Shown here one piece after another: positions 9,706 through 20,042 of a stretch of 64,000 bases of DNA (positions are counted from its first letter, which is position 1; each line of letters begins with the position of its first letter). Position numbers and translations under genes: made by a program. The DNA comes from Citrobacter amalonaticus (lineage in GTDB: Bacteria; Pseudomonadota; Gammaproteobacteria; Enterobacterales; Enterobacteriaceae), in NCBI RefSeq assembly GCF_018323885.1, contig NZ_AP024585.1, positions 1,116,001-1,180,000 of the forward strand, read 5' to 3'. The notes under the pieces were generated by a model, which was given only the letters and a program-made list of their open reading frames with translations, made no database searches and had not been told where the DNA came from.

Positions 9706-10758
9706 TCAGAACTGATAGGTCATACCCAGCGCCACGATGTCATCGCTGTTGACGCCCAGTTTGTTGTTGTCATCAATCTGGTTGATTTTATAATCAACAA
9801 ACGCCGACATATTCTTGTTGAAATAATAGGTCGCGCCGACGTCGATATATTTCACGATATCTTCATCACCAATACCTTCAATATCTTTGCCTTTCGACTG
9901 AACGTAACCGATGGACGGACGCAGGCCGAAATCAAACTGATATTGTGCGACGGCTTCGAAGTTTTGCGCTTTGTTGGCAAAACCACCGGAGATCGGCGCC
10001 ATGTTGCGGGTTTCAGAATAGATGGTCGCCAGATAGATGTCGTTGCCATCGTATTTCAGACCGGTCGCCCAGCCTTCAGCATTCTGGCCATGACCGCGCG
10101 CCTGCTGGTTTTGCTCATTGGTACGGTCAGAGTTGGCATAGGCGCCAATGATCGCGAAATCGCTGCCGCCGAAGTCGTAGCTCAATGATGTCCCGAACCC
10201 GTCACCGTTTTGTTTCTTCACGTCACGGTCTTCGTTTTTGCCCTGATATTGCAGGGTCATGTTCAGACCGTCGATCACGCCGAAGAAGTCGGTGTTCCGG
10301 TATGTCGCCAGACCGCTGGCGCGTTTGGTCATAAAGTTATCGGTCTGCGCCAGGCCGTCACCACCAAATTCCGGGAACATATCGGTCCAGGCGGCAACGT
10401 CATACAGTGCGCCCAGGTTACGACCATAATCGAAAGAGCCGATATCTTTTAGCTTGACCCCGGCAAACGCCAGACGCGTTTTCTGACCAGATTCGCTTTC
10501 GGTTTTGTTGCCCGCAAATTCCGCTTCCCAACGGCCGTAACCGGTCAGTTGATCGTTAATTTGCGTTTCGCCTTTAAAACCAAAGCGAACATAGGTCTGG
10601 TCGCCGTCTTTGCTGTCATTGTCGCTGAAATAGTGCATCGCTTTGACTTTGCCATACACATCCAGTTTATTACCGTCTTTATTAAACACTTCCGCTGCCT
10701 GCACGGATGCCGATGCCACAATACCCATCACCACTAATGCCAGAGTGCTCTTTTTCAT
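9706..10758 (-). CDS. phoE: Outer-membrane phosphoporin PhoE
   Basis: 350 residues. There is a signal peptide of 21 residues (ending SVQA), a mature start [17 protein letters not shown], sixteen-strand porin composition and a C-terminal aromatic residue (GMTYQF) needed for BAM recognition. The constriction-loop region PEFGGDGL is conserved. PhoE favours anions and is made under phosphate limitation. Identity as PhoE rather than OmpC/OmpF rests on its place next to proBA and crl, the sequence resemblance and the Pho box upstream. It is transcribed divergently from proB. Confidence 0.93.
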   Translation of the reverse strand: MKKSTLALVVMGIVASASVQAAEVFNKDGNKLDVYGKVKAMHYFSDNDSKDGDQTYVRFGFKGETQINDQLTGYGRWEAEFAGNKTESESGQKTRLAFAGVKLKDIGSFDYGRNLGALYDVAAWTDMFPEFGGDGLAQTDNFMTKRASGLATYRNTDFFGVIDGLNMTLQYQGKNEDRDVKKQNGDGFGTSLSYDFGGSDFAIIGAYANSDRTNEQNQQARGHGQNAEGWATGLKYDGNDIYLATIYSETRNMAPISGGFANKAQNFEAVAQYQFDFGLRPSIGYVQSKGKDIEGIGDEDIVKYIDVGATYYFNKNMSAFVDYKINQIDDNNKLGVNSDDIVALGMTYQF

Positions 10759-10840
10759 TTTCAGTCCTGATTTAACGTACGCGCTATTATTTACTGGGTG
10801 TGATCCCCGTTGAAAGACAGGAGGGTTTTAACGTTCTGGA

Positions 10841-10858
10841 GTGAAGGTTTTATGACAA
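10841..10858 (-). promoter_or_regulatory. Pho box (PhoB site) upstream of phoE
   Basis: On the phoE strand the sequence TTGTCATAAAACCTTCAC matches about 14 of 18 positions of the PhoB direct-repeat consensus CTGTCATAAATCTGTCAC. A weak -10-like GTTAAA follows about ten bases later. It lies 83-100 bases upstream of the phoE start. Confidence 0.65.
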
Positions 10859-11045
10859 CGTAAGAATAATTTTAAAAAAGGATGTTTTTCTGTTTCAGTA
10901 ATAAAAACGTCAAAAATTGCCGCTACGCTTGCTGATCCAGCACAACAAAATTACATGCTTTGTGCGCTGCTTGTTGGCAACCGGGGCCAGTCCTGCTAAA
11001 ACGTTCGTTTACTATCATTTTCCCTATTTTGAACGGCAGAGAATC

Positions 11046-12149
11046 ATGAGTGACAGCCAGACGCTGGTGGTAAAACTCGGCACCAGTGTGCTAACGGGCG
11101 GATCGCGCCGCCTGAACCGTGCCCACATCGTAGAACTTGTTCGTCAGTGCGCGCAGTTGCATGCCGCAGGACACCGTATTGTTATCGTCACGTCGGGCGC
11201 TATCGCCGCCGGGCGTGAACATCTCGGATATCCGGAACTGCCGGCGACCATTGCCACCAAGCAACTGCTGGCGGCGGTCGGGCAGAGCCGACTGATCCAA
11301 CTGTGGGAACAGCTGTTTTCGATTTACGGCATTCACGTCGGGCAGATGCTGCTGACGCGGGCGGACATGGAAGACCGGGAACGCTTTTTGAATGCGCGCG
11401 ACACTCTGCGTGCCCTGCTGGATAACAATATCGTTCCGGTGATCAATGAGAACGATGCAGTTGCCACAGCGGAAATTAAAGTGGGCGACAATGACAATCT
11501 CTCCGCGCTGGCGGCGATCCTCGCCGGGGCAGACAAACTGCTGCTGCTGACCGATCAACAGGGGTTGTTCACCGCCGATCCACGTACCGACCCGCAGGCC
11601 GAACTGATTAAAGATGTCTACGGGATTGATGACGCGTTGCGCGCAATCGCCGGCGACAGCGTATCGGGGCTGGGAACGGGCGGCATGGGCACTAAGTTGC
11701 AGGCCGCTGACGTCGCCTGCCGCGCCGGGATTGACACGATTATCGCCGCTGGCAGCAAGCCGGGCGTGATTGGTGATGTGATGGAAGGCATCTCTGTCGG
11801 TACCCGCTTCCATGCACAGGCCTCTCCGCTGGAGAACCGCAAGCGCTGGATCTTTGGCGCGCCGCCTGCTGGTGAAATCACCGTAGATGAAGGCGCGACG
11901 GCGGCGATTCTGGAACGCGGCAGTTCATTGCTACCGAAAGGCATTAAAAGCGTGACAGGCAACTTCTCACGTGGTGAAGTGATCCGCATCTGTAATCTGG
12001 AGGGGCGTGATATTGCCCACGGCGTGAGCCGCTACAACAGCGACGCGCTGCGCCGCATTGCCGGACACCACTCTCAGCAGATTGACGCGATTCTGGGTTA
12101 CGAATATGGCCCGGTCGCCGTTCATCGCGATGATATGATTACCCGTTAA
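11046..12149 (+). CDS. proB: Glutamate 5-kinase (proline biosynthesis, step 1)
   Basis: 367 residues from ATG 11046, equal to E. coli ProB; the frame is open further upstream but the 5' extension is not ProB-like. An amino-acid-kinase domain (residues 1-255, with [36 protein letters not shown] and [12 protein letters not shown]) is followed by a C-terminal PUA domain from about residue 275. It phosphorylates glutamate to gamma-glutamyl phosphate and is feedback-inhibited by proline in the family. proA begins 11 bases after the stop, forming the proBA operon in which the labile product is handed to ProA. Confidence 0.97.
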   Translation: MSDSQTLVVKLGTSVLTGGSRRLNRAHIVELVRQCAQLHAAGHRIVIVTSGAIAAGREHLGYPELPATIATKQLLAAVGQSRLIQLWEQLFSIYGIHVGQMLLTRADMEDRERFLNARDTLRALLDNNIVPVINENDAVATAEIKVGDNDNLSALAAILAGADKLLLLTDQQGLFTADPRTDPQAELIKDVYGIDDALRAIAGDSVSGLGTGGMGTKLQAADVACRAGIDTIIAAGSKPGVIGDVMEGISVGTRFHAQASPLENRKRWIFGAPPAGEITVDEGATAAILERGSSLLPKGIKSVTGNFSRGEVIRICNLEGRDIAHGVSRYNSDALRRIAGHHSQQIDAILGYEYGPVAVHRDDMITR

Positions 12150-12160
12150 GGAGCAGATAA

Positions 12161-13414
12161 ATGCTGGAACAAATGGGCATTGCTGCCAAAGCCGCGTCGT
12201 ACAAACTGGCGCAACTCTCCAGCCGCGAAAAAAATCGCGTGCTGGAACAAATAGCTGATGCGCTTGAAGCGCAAACGGAAACTATCCTGAACGCCAACGC
12301 GCAGGACGTGGCCGAAGCGCGTACGAACGGTCTGAGCGAGGCGATGCTTGATCGCCTGGCGCTGACGCCGGCGCGCCTGAAAGCGATTGCTGATGACGTC
12401 CGTCAGGTCTGCAATCTGGCGGATCCGGTTGGGCAGGTGATTGACGGAGGGCTATTGGACAGCGGGCTGCGTCTGGAGCGTCGCCGTGTGCCGCTGGGCG
12501 TGATTGGCGTGATTTATGAAGCCCGCCCGAACGTCACCGTCGATGTCGCCTCCCTGTGCCTGAAAACGGGCAATGCGGCGATTCTGCGCGGCGGTAAAGA
12601 GACATATCGCACCAATGCCGCCACCGTGCGGGTGATCCAGCAGGCGTTAATCTCCTGCGGGCTACCGGAAGCGGCGGTACAGGCCATTGAAAGCCCCGAC
12701 CGTGCGCTGGTGAATGAGATGCTGCGCATGGACAAATATATCGACATGCTGATTCCGCGTGGCGGCGCGGGTCTGCATAAGCTGTGCCGCGAGCAGTCGA
12801 CCATTCCGGTGATCACCGGTGGGATTGGGGTGTGTCATATCGTTGTCGACGACAGCGCAGAGATTGCCCCGGCGCTGAAGATTATCGTCAATGCGAAAAC
12901 GCAACGTCCGAGTACTTGTAACACAGTAGAGACGCTGTTAGTGCACCAGGACATCGCGGCGCGTTTTCTGCCTGCGCTGAGTCAGCAGATGGCGGAGAAC
13001 GGTGTAACGCTGCATGCGGATGAACGGTCGCTTGCCCTGTTGAGATCAGGCCCGGCAAACGTGGTGGCAGTCAAAGCGGAAGAATTTGACGACGAGTTCC
13101 TGTCGCTGGATTTGAACGTCAAAATCGTCGCGGACCTGGATGACGCCATCGCGCATATTCGCGAGCACGGCACTCAGCATTCCGACGCCATCCTGACGCG
13201 CACCATGCACAACGCGAACCGTTTTGTGAACGAAGTGGATTCGTCCGCGGTATACGTCAACGCTTCGACCCGTTTTACCGATGGCGGACAGTTTGGTCTC
13301 GGTGCGGAAGTTGCCGTCAGTACGCAAAAATTACATGCCCGTGGTCCTATGGGGCTGGAAGCGCTGACTACCTATAAGTGGATCGGCTTTGGTGACGATA
13401 CGATTCGTGCCTAA
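12161..13414 (+). CDS. proA: Gamma-glutamyl phosphate reductase (proline biosynthesis, step 2)
   Basis: 417 residues, equal to E. coli ProA. This aldehyde-dehydrogenase-superfamily enzyme reduces gamma-glutamyl phosphate to glutamate semialdehyde with NADPH. The catalytic cysteine lies in [12 protein letters not shown], and the cofactor region around [18 protein letters not shown] and the glycine-rich IPRGGAGL are present. The ribosome-binding site AAGGAG is eight bases upstream. Second gene of the proBA operon; thrW lies 114 bases downstream. Confidence 0.97.
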   Translation: MLEQMGIAAKAASYKLAQLSSREKNRVLEQIADALEAQTETILNANAQDVAEARTNGLSEAMLDRLALTPARLKAIADDVRQVCNLADPVGQVIDGGLLDSGLRLERRRVPLGVIGVIYEARPNVTVDVASLCLKTGNAAILRGGKETYRTNAATVRVIQQALISCGLPEAAVQAIESPDRALVNEMLRMDKYIDMLIPRGGAGLHKLCREQSTIPVITGGIGVCHIVVDDSAEIAPALKIIVNAKTQRPSTCNTVETLLVHQDIAARFLPALSQQMAENGVTLHADERSLALLRSGPANVVAVKAEEFDDEFLSLDLNVKIVADLDDAIAHIREHGTQHSDAILTRTMHNANRFVNEVDSSAVYVNASTRFTDGGQFGLGAEVAVSTQKLHARGPMGLEALTTYKWIGFGDDTIRA

Positions 13415-13528
13415 ATAACGCCGGGTGATGCAAAATCAGCCACTTGATTCGCAAGGCTATTGACGCATCGCCCGGTTAGTTTTAACCTTCTACCCCGTGT
13501 TCACACTCGTGGTCACGTCCTCTTCAGG

Positions 13529-13604
13529 GCCGATATAGCTCAGTTGGTAGAGCAGCGCATTCGTAATGCGAAGGTCGTAGGTTCGACTCCTATTATCGGC
13601 ACCA
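13529..13604 (+). tRNA. thrW: tRNA-Thr (anticodon CGT), thrW
   Basis: A 76-base cloverleaf with encoded CCA: acceptor arms GCCGATA/TATCGGC, D-arm GCTCAGTTGGTAGAGC, anticodon stem GCATT/AATGC with CGT at 13562-13564, and T-arm GGTTCGACTCC. It lies after proBA exactly where E. coli has thrW. This tRNA is a known integration hotspot (for example CP4-6 in K-12), and foreign DNA begins right after it here. I found no second copy of its 3' end within the window, so no attR is visible. Confidence 0.96.
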
Positions 13605-13679
13605 TTTCAAACGCTTTCCAGGCCGACAGAAATCAATTAAAGCCCATCTACTGCGGTTTATAGCCCGATCTTATCTCTT

Positions 13680-13785
13680 GTTATCAACGGGACTCAACCG
13701 GAATCTAGTCACAGCCGGGGGCATCAGTGGGGGCATTCTGTGTTCGGTCCAGGAGGATGCCCCCGATCAAGCTTCATACGCGACA
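13680..13785. repeat. GGGGGCAT repeats and inverted repeat just inside the thrW junction
   Basis: GGGGGCAT occurs twice, 12 bases apart (13717 and 13729), and ATGCCCCC follows about 22 bases later. Similar G-rich motifs often lie beside tRNA-targeting integrase sites. Here no integrase gene remains, so this is probably the border of a decayed integrated element. Confidence 0.35.
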
Positions 13786-13789
13786 GGGT

Positions 13790-14195
13790 TGCTATATCCA
13801 GAGATAAATACGCCTCTGATGGCCGTCTGGCGACGTAATCCTCAAAACAGGTGCTGGTTCATTCTGATCAAGGTCGTCATACACAAGCTATGAGTGACAG
13901 TCGTTTCCGAAATCACACGGACTAAAGGGTTGTAGTATGAGTCGTCGTGGTAAATGCCACGACAACGCCGTTGCAGAAAGTTTTTCCCGCTATTGAAGCG
14001 TGAACGGATAAAGAAATAGTTCTACGGAACGCGTGAAGAAGCCGCAGTGATATTTTTGATTACATCGAAATATTTATAACAATAAACGTCGATATGGTTC
14101 TGGCGATCGGATGCCACCGGCAGAAAGTGAAAATCAATATTATCAACGGCTCTGAAGTGTCTGGATTATCCGTGGCGATTCACGCATCAAAATAA
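13790..14195 (+). mobile_element. Degraded IS3-family transposase (orfB 3' end)
   Basis: Conceptual translation across frames gives pieces typical of IS3-family OrfB: AVWRRNPQ, then HSDQGRHTSYE in another frame, SMSRRGKCHDNAVAESF, a broken ERIKK-YGTREEA region and YNNKRRYGSGDRMPPAE with NQYYQRL at the end. At least two frameshifts and several stops break it, so it is a non-functional fragment of the catalytic DDE domain. The sequence ends in a GAAGTGTCTGGATTATCC-type tip. It lies between thrW and the SPATE gene and marks the entry of foreign DNA. Confidence 0.75.
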
Positions 14196-14573
14196 TTTCG
14201 ATATAAGCAGCCTCTTCCGCAAGGTCAATAAGGAAAAACTGATTTGTTGATTGGTGTAATTCTATTGATGCTAATATTTGATGTTTATGATTTTTTGGGG
14301 TGGCAGTAAAATATCACAAAATGATAATTAAATGAATTTTTTGATAAATCGACATGAATATGCATAATTTTATGATATAAAAGTTAACACCAGATCAGGA
14401 AAATGATGTTTTCAAAAAGTGAAGTGTCGGGACTTTATTGATTGGCGAAGGTGTTAATTTAAAATAATTACACTTTATTTTCTTTTGTCATGTTTAACAT
14501 ATCCTTTTTTATTAGCTGAATATAAATTAGTTTAATTGTTGATGTTATCTATGAGGGTCGTGGAGAGTTTGCT
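14196..14573. promoter_or_regulatory. AT-rich upstream region of the SPATE gene
   Basis: Roughly 380 bases, strongly AT-rich compared with the backbone and with no coding potential that I trust. It must hold the SPATE promoter and is the kind of DNA H-NS binds; that regulation is inference only. Confidence 0.45.
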
Positions 14574-17500
14574 GTGAACAAAATATATTCACTTAAATAT
14601 TGCCCTGTTACGCAAGGGCTCATTGCTGTATCTGAGCTGGCCAGCCGGGTGGTTAAACGAACAAGCCGGAAATTAAAGCAAATATCACTTATTAGCGTCT
14701 CTGTGACTTGTTTATCTTTTCCGATGATGTCACAGGCTGGTATTGTTCGAGACGATATTTCTTATCAGTTATTTCGCGACTTTGCAGAGAATAAAGGACT
14801 CTTTGTTCCCGGTGCTACTGATATCCCCGTCTATGATAAAAATGGTCAGCTTGTAGGTCGTCTGGATAAAGCACCAATGGCGGATTTCAGTAGCGTAAGT
14901 ACCAGTGGGGTGGCCACACTGATTTCGCCGCAGTATCTGGCCAGTGTGAAACATAACAGTGGTTATCAAAGTGTCAGTTTCGGTGATGGGAAAAATACTT
15001 ATACGATAGTCGATCGTAATGATCACCCCTCTACTGATTTCCATGCACCACGCCTGAATAAACTGGTCACTGAAGTTGCCCCTGTCAGCGTTACAGCTGA
15101 AGGTACCAAAGTTAATGCCTATAAAAATACTGAACGTTATACGGAGTTTTATCGTGTGGGGAGTGGAGCGCAATATACAAAAGACAGGGATGGAAAATTA
15201 ACCAGGATTGCAGGCGGATATGCTTTTAAAACAGGGGGAACAATTGGTACTCCCCTCATTTCAAACGGAACCATTGTTACCAACCCCGGCCAGACTTTCA
15301 ATCCGGTTAATGGGATCATACCAAGTTATGGCGTTCCCGGAGACAGTGGTTCACCGCTTTTTGCTTACGACTCATTGCAAAAAAAATGGGTCATGGTTGG
15401 TGTTTTAAGATCCTATGCTGGCCTTACTGGAGCAACAAGTTGGTGGAACGTTATTCCGACCGATTATCTGAATAAGGTTATGGAAGAGGATTTCGATACC
15501 CCTGTCGCTGCTGTCTCTGGTAAAGAACCTCTTGCCTGGCATTTTGACCAGAATACCGGTACTGGCACATTGTCTCAGGGGACAACAACCTGGGATATGC
15601 ACGGTCAGAAAGGAAAAGACCTCAATTCGGGCAAAAATCTGGTGTTCAGTGGACAGAACGGCACAATTCTCCTGAAAGACAGCGTAACGCAGGGGGCCGG
15701 CTATCTGGAATTTAAAGACAGTTACACAGTGTCCGCTGACGCCGGAAAAACATGGACAGGTGCAGGTATTATTACAGACAAGGGGACCAATGTGACCTGG
15801 AAGGTCAACGGCGTTGCCGGTGACAACCTGCATAAACTTGGTGAAGGGACGCTGACCGTAAGCGGTATCGGGGTTAATCCCGGCGGGCTTAAAACCGGGG
15901 ACGGGACTGTCATTCTGGCTCAAAAGCCTGATGCCGCAGGAAATGTCCAGGCTTTCAGCTCAGTCAATCTTGCCAGTGGACGTCCGACCGTTGTGCTTGC
16001 GGATTCACGACAGGTTAACCCGGATAATATCTCCTGGGGTTATCGGGGAGGGGTGCTTGACCTGAACGGTAACGATATCACTTTCACTCGTCTGCGGGTG
16101 TCTGATTATGGTGCGGTCATTGCAAACAAGGCCGCGAATAAATCCCACCTGTCACTGAATTTGTCTACAGCAAATAATGAAGAAGTCAGCGTCCCGATTG
16201 GTACTGTTAATCCGTTTGGCGGAAAAGGTACACCCGGAAGCTTATACAGCCGTAATCTGAATGGACAGACATCCTACTATATTCTTAAATCCGCCACCTA
16301 TGGTAATACCCTGTGGGGGAACAGCCTGAATGACCCGAAACAATGGGAATTTGTCGGTACTGATAAAAACAAAGCCATTCAGACTATAAAAGACCAGGTC
16401 CTGGCCGAACGTGCAAAACAGCCTGTTATCTATCATGGCCAGTTGACCGGGAATATGGATGTCACTATCCCTCCGTTACCGGGAGGAAGAACAGCTATAT
16501 TTGATGGCAGTGTAAACCTGCCGGAAGGTAGCCTGAGCCAGGACGGTGGCACCCTGGTATTCCAGGGGCATCCGGTTATCCATGCTTCAGTCAACGGCAG
16601 TGCCCCTGTCTCCCTGACCCAGAAAGACTGGGAGAACCGTCAGTTCACACTGAAAACGCTGTCACTGAAGAATGCTGACTTCCATCTTTCACGTAATGCT
16701 GTCCTGAACGGTGACATTCAGTCGGACAACAGCCATATAGCACTGGGAAGTGACAAGGTTTTTGTAGATAAAAATGACGGGACGGGAAATTATGTCAGCG
16801 CGGTTGAAGGCGTTTCCACCCCGGATACCGTGAATGACAGGAGCCAGTATCAGGGCAATATCACGCTGCAGAAAGGCTCCACGCTGGACATTAACAACCG
16901 CTTCACCGGCGGGATTGAGGCTCATGACAGTCAGGTAAACGTCACCTCATCTGAGGCCGTGCTGCAGAACAGCGGTGTCTTCGTGAACTCTGCTCTCTCC
17001 GTTCGTGACGGCGGTCATCTGAAAGCACAGAAAGGGCTCTACAGTGACGGCCGGGTTCAGATTGGGAAGAACGGTACACTTTCCCTGAGCGGAACGCCGG
17101 TTACCGGCTCAGACGGTCAGTTCACGCCGATGTTGTCTATGACAGAAGGATACGATTTGACCGGCAACAATGCCACTCTGGACATCCGCAACTGGGCACA
17201 TGTTTCCGGGGACATTCATGCAACCAGCCCGTCCGCTGTCCGTATTGGAACGGATGCGCCCGGGACGCTGTCTTCCTCCGTTTCGTCCGCACTGGCTGAA
17301 GGAATGTTTGGTGGATATAACGCGGCATACTACGGTGCCATCACCGGCGGTAAGGGAAACGTCAGCATGAACAATGGGCTCTGGCAGCTGACCGGAGATT
17401 CCACCGTCAACAACCTGACGGCCCGTAACAGCCGGGTACAGTCTGAAGAAAAGGGCGCCTTCCGCACCCTGACGGTAAACACGCTTGATGCCACGGGCAG

Positions 17501-18686
17501 TGACTTTGTCCTGCGTACTGACCTGAAAAACGCCGATAAAATCAGCGTGACGGGGAAAGCCGGCGGTTCAGACAACACCCTCAACGTCAGCTTTATGAAG
17601 AACCCGACTCCGGGGCAGTCCCTGAACATCCCGCTGGTCAGTGCGCCGGCCGGCACGGCAGGGGATGTCTTTAAGGCCGGTACCCGGGTCACGGGGTTCA
17701 GCCGGGTGACACCGACGCTGCATGTCGACACCACCGGCGGCAGTACGAAGTGGATTCTGGATGGTTTCAGAGCAGAGGCTGATAAAGCCGCTGCGGCGAA
17801 GGCGGACAGTTTCATGAATGCCGGCTACAAAAACTTCATGACGGAAGTGAACAACCTGAACAAACGTATGGGTGAACTGCGTGACACGAAAGGCGACGCC
17901 GGAGCCTGGGCCCGTATCATGAACGGCGCTGGTTCAGCAGACGGCGGGTACAGTGATAACTACACCCACGTTCAGGTCGGTTTTGACAAAAAACATACGC
18001 TGGACGGTGTGGACCTGTTCACTGGTGTCACGATGACCTATACCGACAGCAGCGCAGACAGTGATGCGTTCAGCGGGAAGACAAAATCCGTGGGCGGCGG
18101 TCTGTATGCTTCAGCGCTGTTTAATTCCGGTGCCTATATCGATTTGATTGGTAAATATATTCACCATGACAATGATTACACGGGCAACTTTGCCGGTCTG
18201 GGGACGAAGCATTACGGTACGCACTCCTGGTATGCCGGTGCCGAAACAGGTTACCGTTATCACCTGACGGAGGACACCTTTATTGAGCCGCAGGCCGAAC
18301 TGGTTTATGGCGCGGTGTCCGGCAAAACGTTCCGCTGGAAAGAGGGAAATATGGACCTGAGCATGAAGAACAAGGACTTCAGTCCACTGGTCGGCCGGAC
18401 AGGTGTGGAGCTGGGCAAAACCTTCAGCAGTAAGGACTGGAGCGTGACGGCCCGGGCCGGCACCAGCTGGCAGTTCGACCTGCTGAATAACGGCGAGACC
18501 GTACTTCGTGATGCGTCCGGAGAGAAACGGATTAAAGGGGAGAAGGACAGCCGGATGTTGTTCAATGTCGGCATGAATGCGCAGATAAAGGACAACATGC
18601 GCTTCGGGCTGGAGTTTGAGAAATCCGCCTTTGGTAAATACAACGTGGACAACGCAATAAACGCGAATTTCCGTTATATGTTCTGA
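14574..18686 (+). CDS. SPATE: secreted serine-protease autotransporter (class 2-like, Tsh/Vat/Hbp type)
   Basis: 1370 residues from a GTG start with GGAGAG eight bases upstream. An extended signal peptide (MNKIYSLKYCPVTQGLIAVS, then a hydrophobic core) probably ends near residue 55 (MSQA). The peptidase S6 domain carries the triad His127 (SVKHNSGY), Asp155 (STDFHAPR) and Ser258 (GDSGSPLFA). A beta-helix passenger follows, then the invariant SPATE cleavage site EVNNLNKRM (cut expected between Asn1093 and Asn1094) and a 12-strand beta-domain of about 277 residues ending FRYMF. The 1370-residue length and the segment after the protease resemble Tsh/Hbp/Vat/Pic (class 2) more than Pet/EspP/EspC. 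C. rodentium is known to have SPATEs (CrC1, CrC2); I cannot say which this is. Class 2 members typically cleave mucin-like glycoproteins. Confidence 0.93.
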   Translation: MNKIYSLKYCPVTQGLIAVSELASRVVKRTSRKLKQISLISVSVTCLSFPMMSQAGIVRDDISYQLFRDFAENKGLFVPGATDIPVYDKNGQLVGRLDKAPMADFSSVSTSGVATLISPQYLASVKHNSGYQSVSFGDGKNTYTIVDRNDHPSTDFHAPRLNKLVTEVAPVSVTAEGTKVNAYKNTERYTEFYRVGSGAQYTKDRDGKLTRIAGGYAFKTGGTIGTPLISNGTIVTNPGQTFNPVNGIIPSYGVPGDSGSPLFAYDSLQKKWVMVGVLRSYAGLTGATSWWNVIPTDYLNKVMEEDFDTPVAAVSGKEPLAWHFDQNTGTGTLSQGTTTWDMHGQKGKDLNSGKNLVFSGQNGTILLKDSVTQGAGYLEFKDSYTVSADAGKTWTGAGIITDKGTNVTWKVNGVAGDNLHKLGEGTLTVSGIGVNPGGLKTGDGTVILAQKPDAAGNVQAFSSVNLASGRPTVVLADSRQVNPDNISWGYRGGVLDLNGNDITFTRLRVSDYGAVIANKAANKSHLSLNLSTANNEEVSVPIGTVNPFGGKGTPGSLYSRNLNGQTSYYILKSATYGNTLWGNSLNDPKQWEFVGTDKNKAIQTIKDQVLAERAKQPVIYHGQLTGNMDVTIPPLPGGRTAIFDGSVNLPEGSLSQDGGTLVFQGHPVIHASVNGSAPVSLTQKDWENRQFTLKTLSLKNADFHLSRNAVLNGDIQSDNSHIALGSDKVFVDKNDGTGNYVSAVEGVSTPDTVNDRSQYQGNITLQKGSTLDINNRFTGGIEAHDSQVNVTSSEAVLQNSGVFVNSALSVRDGGHLKAQKGLYSDGRVQIGKNGTLSLSGTPVTGSDGQFTPMLSMTEGYDLTGNNATLDIRNWAHVSGDIHATSPSAVRIGTDAPGTLSSSVSSALAEGMFGGYNAAYYGAITGGKGNVSMNNGLWQLTGDSTVNNLTARNSRVQSEEKGAFRTLTVNTLDATGSDFVLRTDLKNADKISVTGKAGGSDNTLNVSFMKNPTPGQSLNIPLVSAPAGTAGDVFKAGTRVTGFSRVTPTLHVDTTGGSTKWILDGFRAEADKAAAAKADSFMNAGYKNFMTEVNNLNKRMGELRDTKGDAGAWARIMNGAGSADGGYSDNYTHVQVGFDKKHTLDGVDLFTGVTMTYTDSSADSDAFSGKTKSVGGGLYASALFNSGAYIDLIGKYIHHDNDYTGNFAGLGTKHYGTHSWYAGAETGYRYHLTEDTFIEPQAELVYGAVSGKTFRWKEGNMDLSMKNKDFSPLVGRTGVELGKTFSSKDWSVTARAGTSWQFDLLNNGETVLRDASGEKRIKGEKDSRMLFNVGMNAQIKDNMRFGLEFEKSAFGKYNVDNAINANFRYMF

Positions 18687-18693
18687 CAGATAT

Positions 18694-18725
18694 TAGTGGA
18701 GAGTGTCATGAGACACTCTCCACTA
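18694..18725 (+). terminator. Hairpin after the SPATE gene
   Basis: TAGTGGAGAGTGTC and its perfect complement around an ATGA loop give a 14-bp stem starting eight bases after the stop codon. There is no clear T-run, so termination is likely but not textbook. Confidence 0.65.
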
Positions 18726-19050
18726 AAGTCGGAAGTCTTCGATGAGGTCTCCAGATTATCGATCATAGAGATATCCCTTTGTTGATTTTTCATTTTTTGT
18801 TGCCTGGATTTCACCGGCGAGCGCATTTATGCCGATTTTGATTATTTCCTTTATTCGGAAAATTAATCGTTTTCACAATGAGGGGACAAACGTAATGCTC
18901 CCCTCGGGTTCTCCTTATGAGAAACGGATTAACCCGCACCGATATTTCTACTGATTTTCAAACTCAGAATTTTCGCGCGCGCGGCGCTGTATTAATCCCC
19001 TGCCTGGTCATATAGTGCCTGCAGTACCTGAATATCAGCTTAAGGAGAAG
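18726..19050. other. Intergenic region between SPATE and PHP-domain gene
   Basis: About 325 bases, AT-rich in its first half, with no gene I can support. The end of it must contain the promoter of the PHP-domain gene. Confidence 0.4.
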
Positions 19051-19053
19051 ATG

Positions 19054-19947
19054 ATGAAGCGTATCGATTTGCACATGCATTCGGTATACAGCGACGATGC
19101 GGATTTCCCTGTCAGCGATCTGTTGACAATGGCGAAAGCGGCGAACCTGGCGGTGCTGGCGATAACCGATCACAACTCGGCGCGGTCCGTTGAGGAAGCT
19201 ATTCACTATGGCAATGAAAACGCTGTGAGAGTGATGACGGGCATTGAAATTGACTGCTCGTTTGCGGGTAATAACTATCATCTGCTGGGCTACGGTTTTC
19301 GTCGTGATTGTCGGGATTTTGACGTCGTCGAGCAGAATTTCCACCATCTGGAAAGCGTCGCGACCCCGCTGAAACTGGCGAAACTTCGGGCGCTCGGGTT
19401 CCAGCTTGACGTCGATCGCCTGTATGCCCTGGCGGGCGATCGCGTTCCGCAGGAAGAGCAGATGGCGGAGTTAATTTTAGAGGATGCGCGCAATGCGAAT
19501 CATGAACTGTTGCTGCCGTACCGGGCAGGGAACTCTCGCAGCGACATGCCGTTGATTAACTTCTTCTGGGATTTTTTTGGCCGCGACAAACCCTGTCATG
19601 TGAAGGTTGAACTGCCGCCCATGGCAGAGATGGCGTCGATGATTATTGATAACGGCGGTATTCCGGTGATTGCGCATATCGGTGCCAACGTAAAGGAAAA
19701 GCCGTTGTCGGTGATTGAGCAAATGTTGCCGCTCGGCGTACAGGGCGTGGAGGTTTTTTCCAGCTATCATGATGAAGCACTTCGTCGCGAACTTTATCAG
19801 TTCACGCTGGATAAAGCGTTGTTGGCGACCAGCGGCAGCGATTTCCACGGTAAAAACAAGCCCAACATCAAGATGGGCAGCAGCCAGCCCTGGGCGGCCG
19901 CACTGCCGAAGACGCTGGAAATTCTTGAAAGGGTGACGCTTTATTAA
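19054..19947 (+). CDS. PHP-domain metal-dependent phosphoesterase
   Basis: 297 residues from ATG 19054; ATG 19051 is adjacent and AAGGAG lies just upstream of both. The polymerase-and-histidinol-phosphatase fold is clear from its metal-binding motifs in order: DLHMHSVYSDD (HxH), TDHNSA, GIEIDC, HLLGYGF, VIAHIG and the C-terminal GSDFHG. The family includes phosphatases and the 5'-nucleotide/RNA-processing enzyme RNase AM (YciV/TrpH), to which this is distantly similar. The substrate cannot be told from sequence. It faces an orphan PTS EIIB across a shared terminator, so a role in handling a PTS-imported sugar phosphate is possible but only an inference. There is no E. coli K-12 gene at this position. 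Confidence 0.8.
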   Translation: MKRIDLHMHSVYSDDADFPVSDLLTMAKAANLAVLAITDHNSARSVEEAIHYGNENAVRVMTGIEIDCSFAGNNYHLLGYGFRRDCRDFDVVEQNFHHLESVATPLKLAKLRALGFQLDVDRLYALAGDRVPQEEQMAELILEDARNANHELLLPYRAGNSRSDMPLINFFWDFFGRDKPCHVKVELPPMAEMASMIIDNGGIPVIAHIGANVKEKPLSVIEQMLPLGVQGVEVFSSYHDEALRRELYQFTLDKALLATSGSDFHGKNKPNIKMGSSQPWAAALPKTLEILERVTLY

Positions 19948-19954
19948 CATAGAC

Positions 19955-19987
19955 AAACCCGGCGTAACGCACCGGGTTTAATTTTTT
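19955..19987. terminator. Bidirectional terminator between PHP gene and EIIB gene
   Basis: AAACCCGG and CCGGGTTT arms (19955-19979) with a ten-base loop are followed by AATTTTTTG. The symmetric A/T flanks suit both convergent genes. Confidence 0.8.
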
Positions 19988-20042
19988 GAGATTGCCCCTG
20001 TTATTCTTATTCATGAGCGGAAGCGGCAAATACGTTGCGGCG

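Noticed and set aside
13460..13663. 67-codon open frame over thrW (contains VEQRIRNAKVVGSTPI)
   Set aside because: This is the translation of the tRNA gene itself, a common false ORF.
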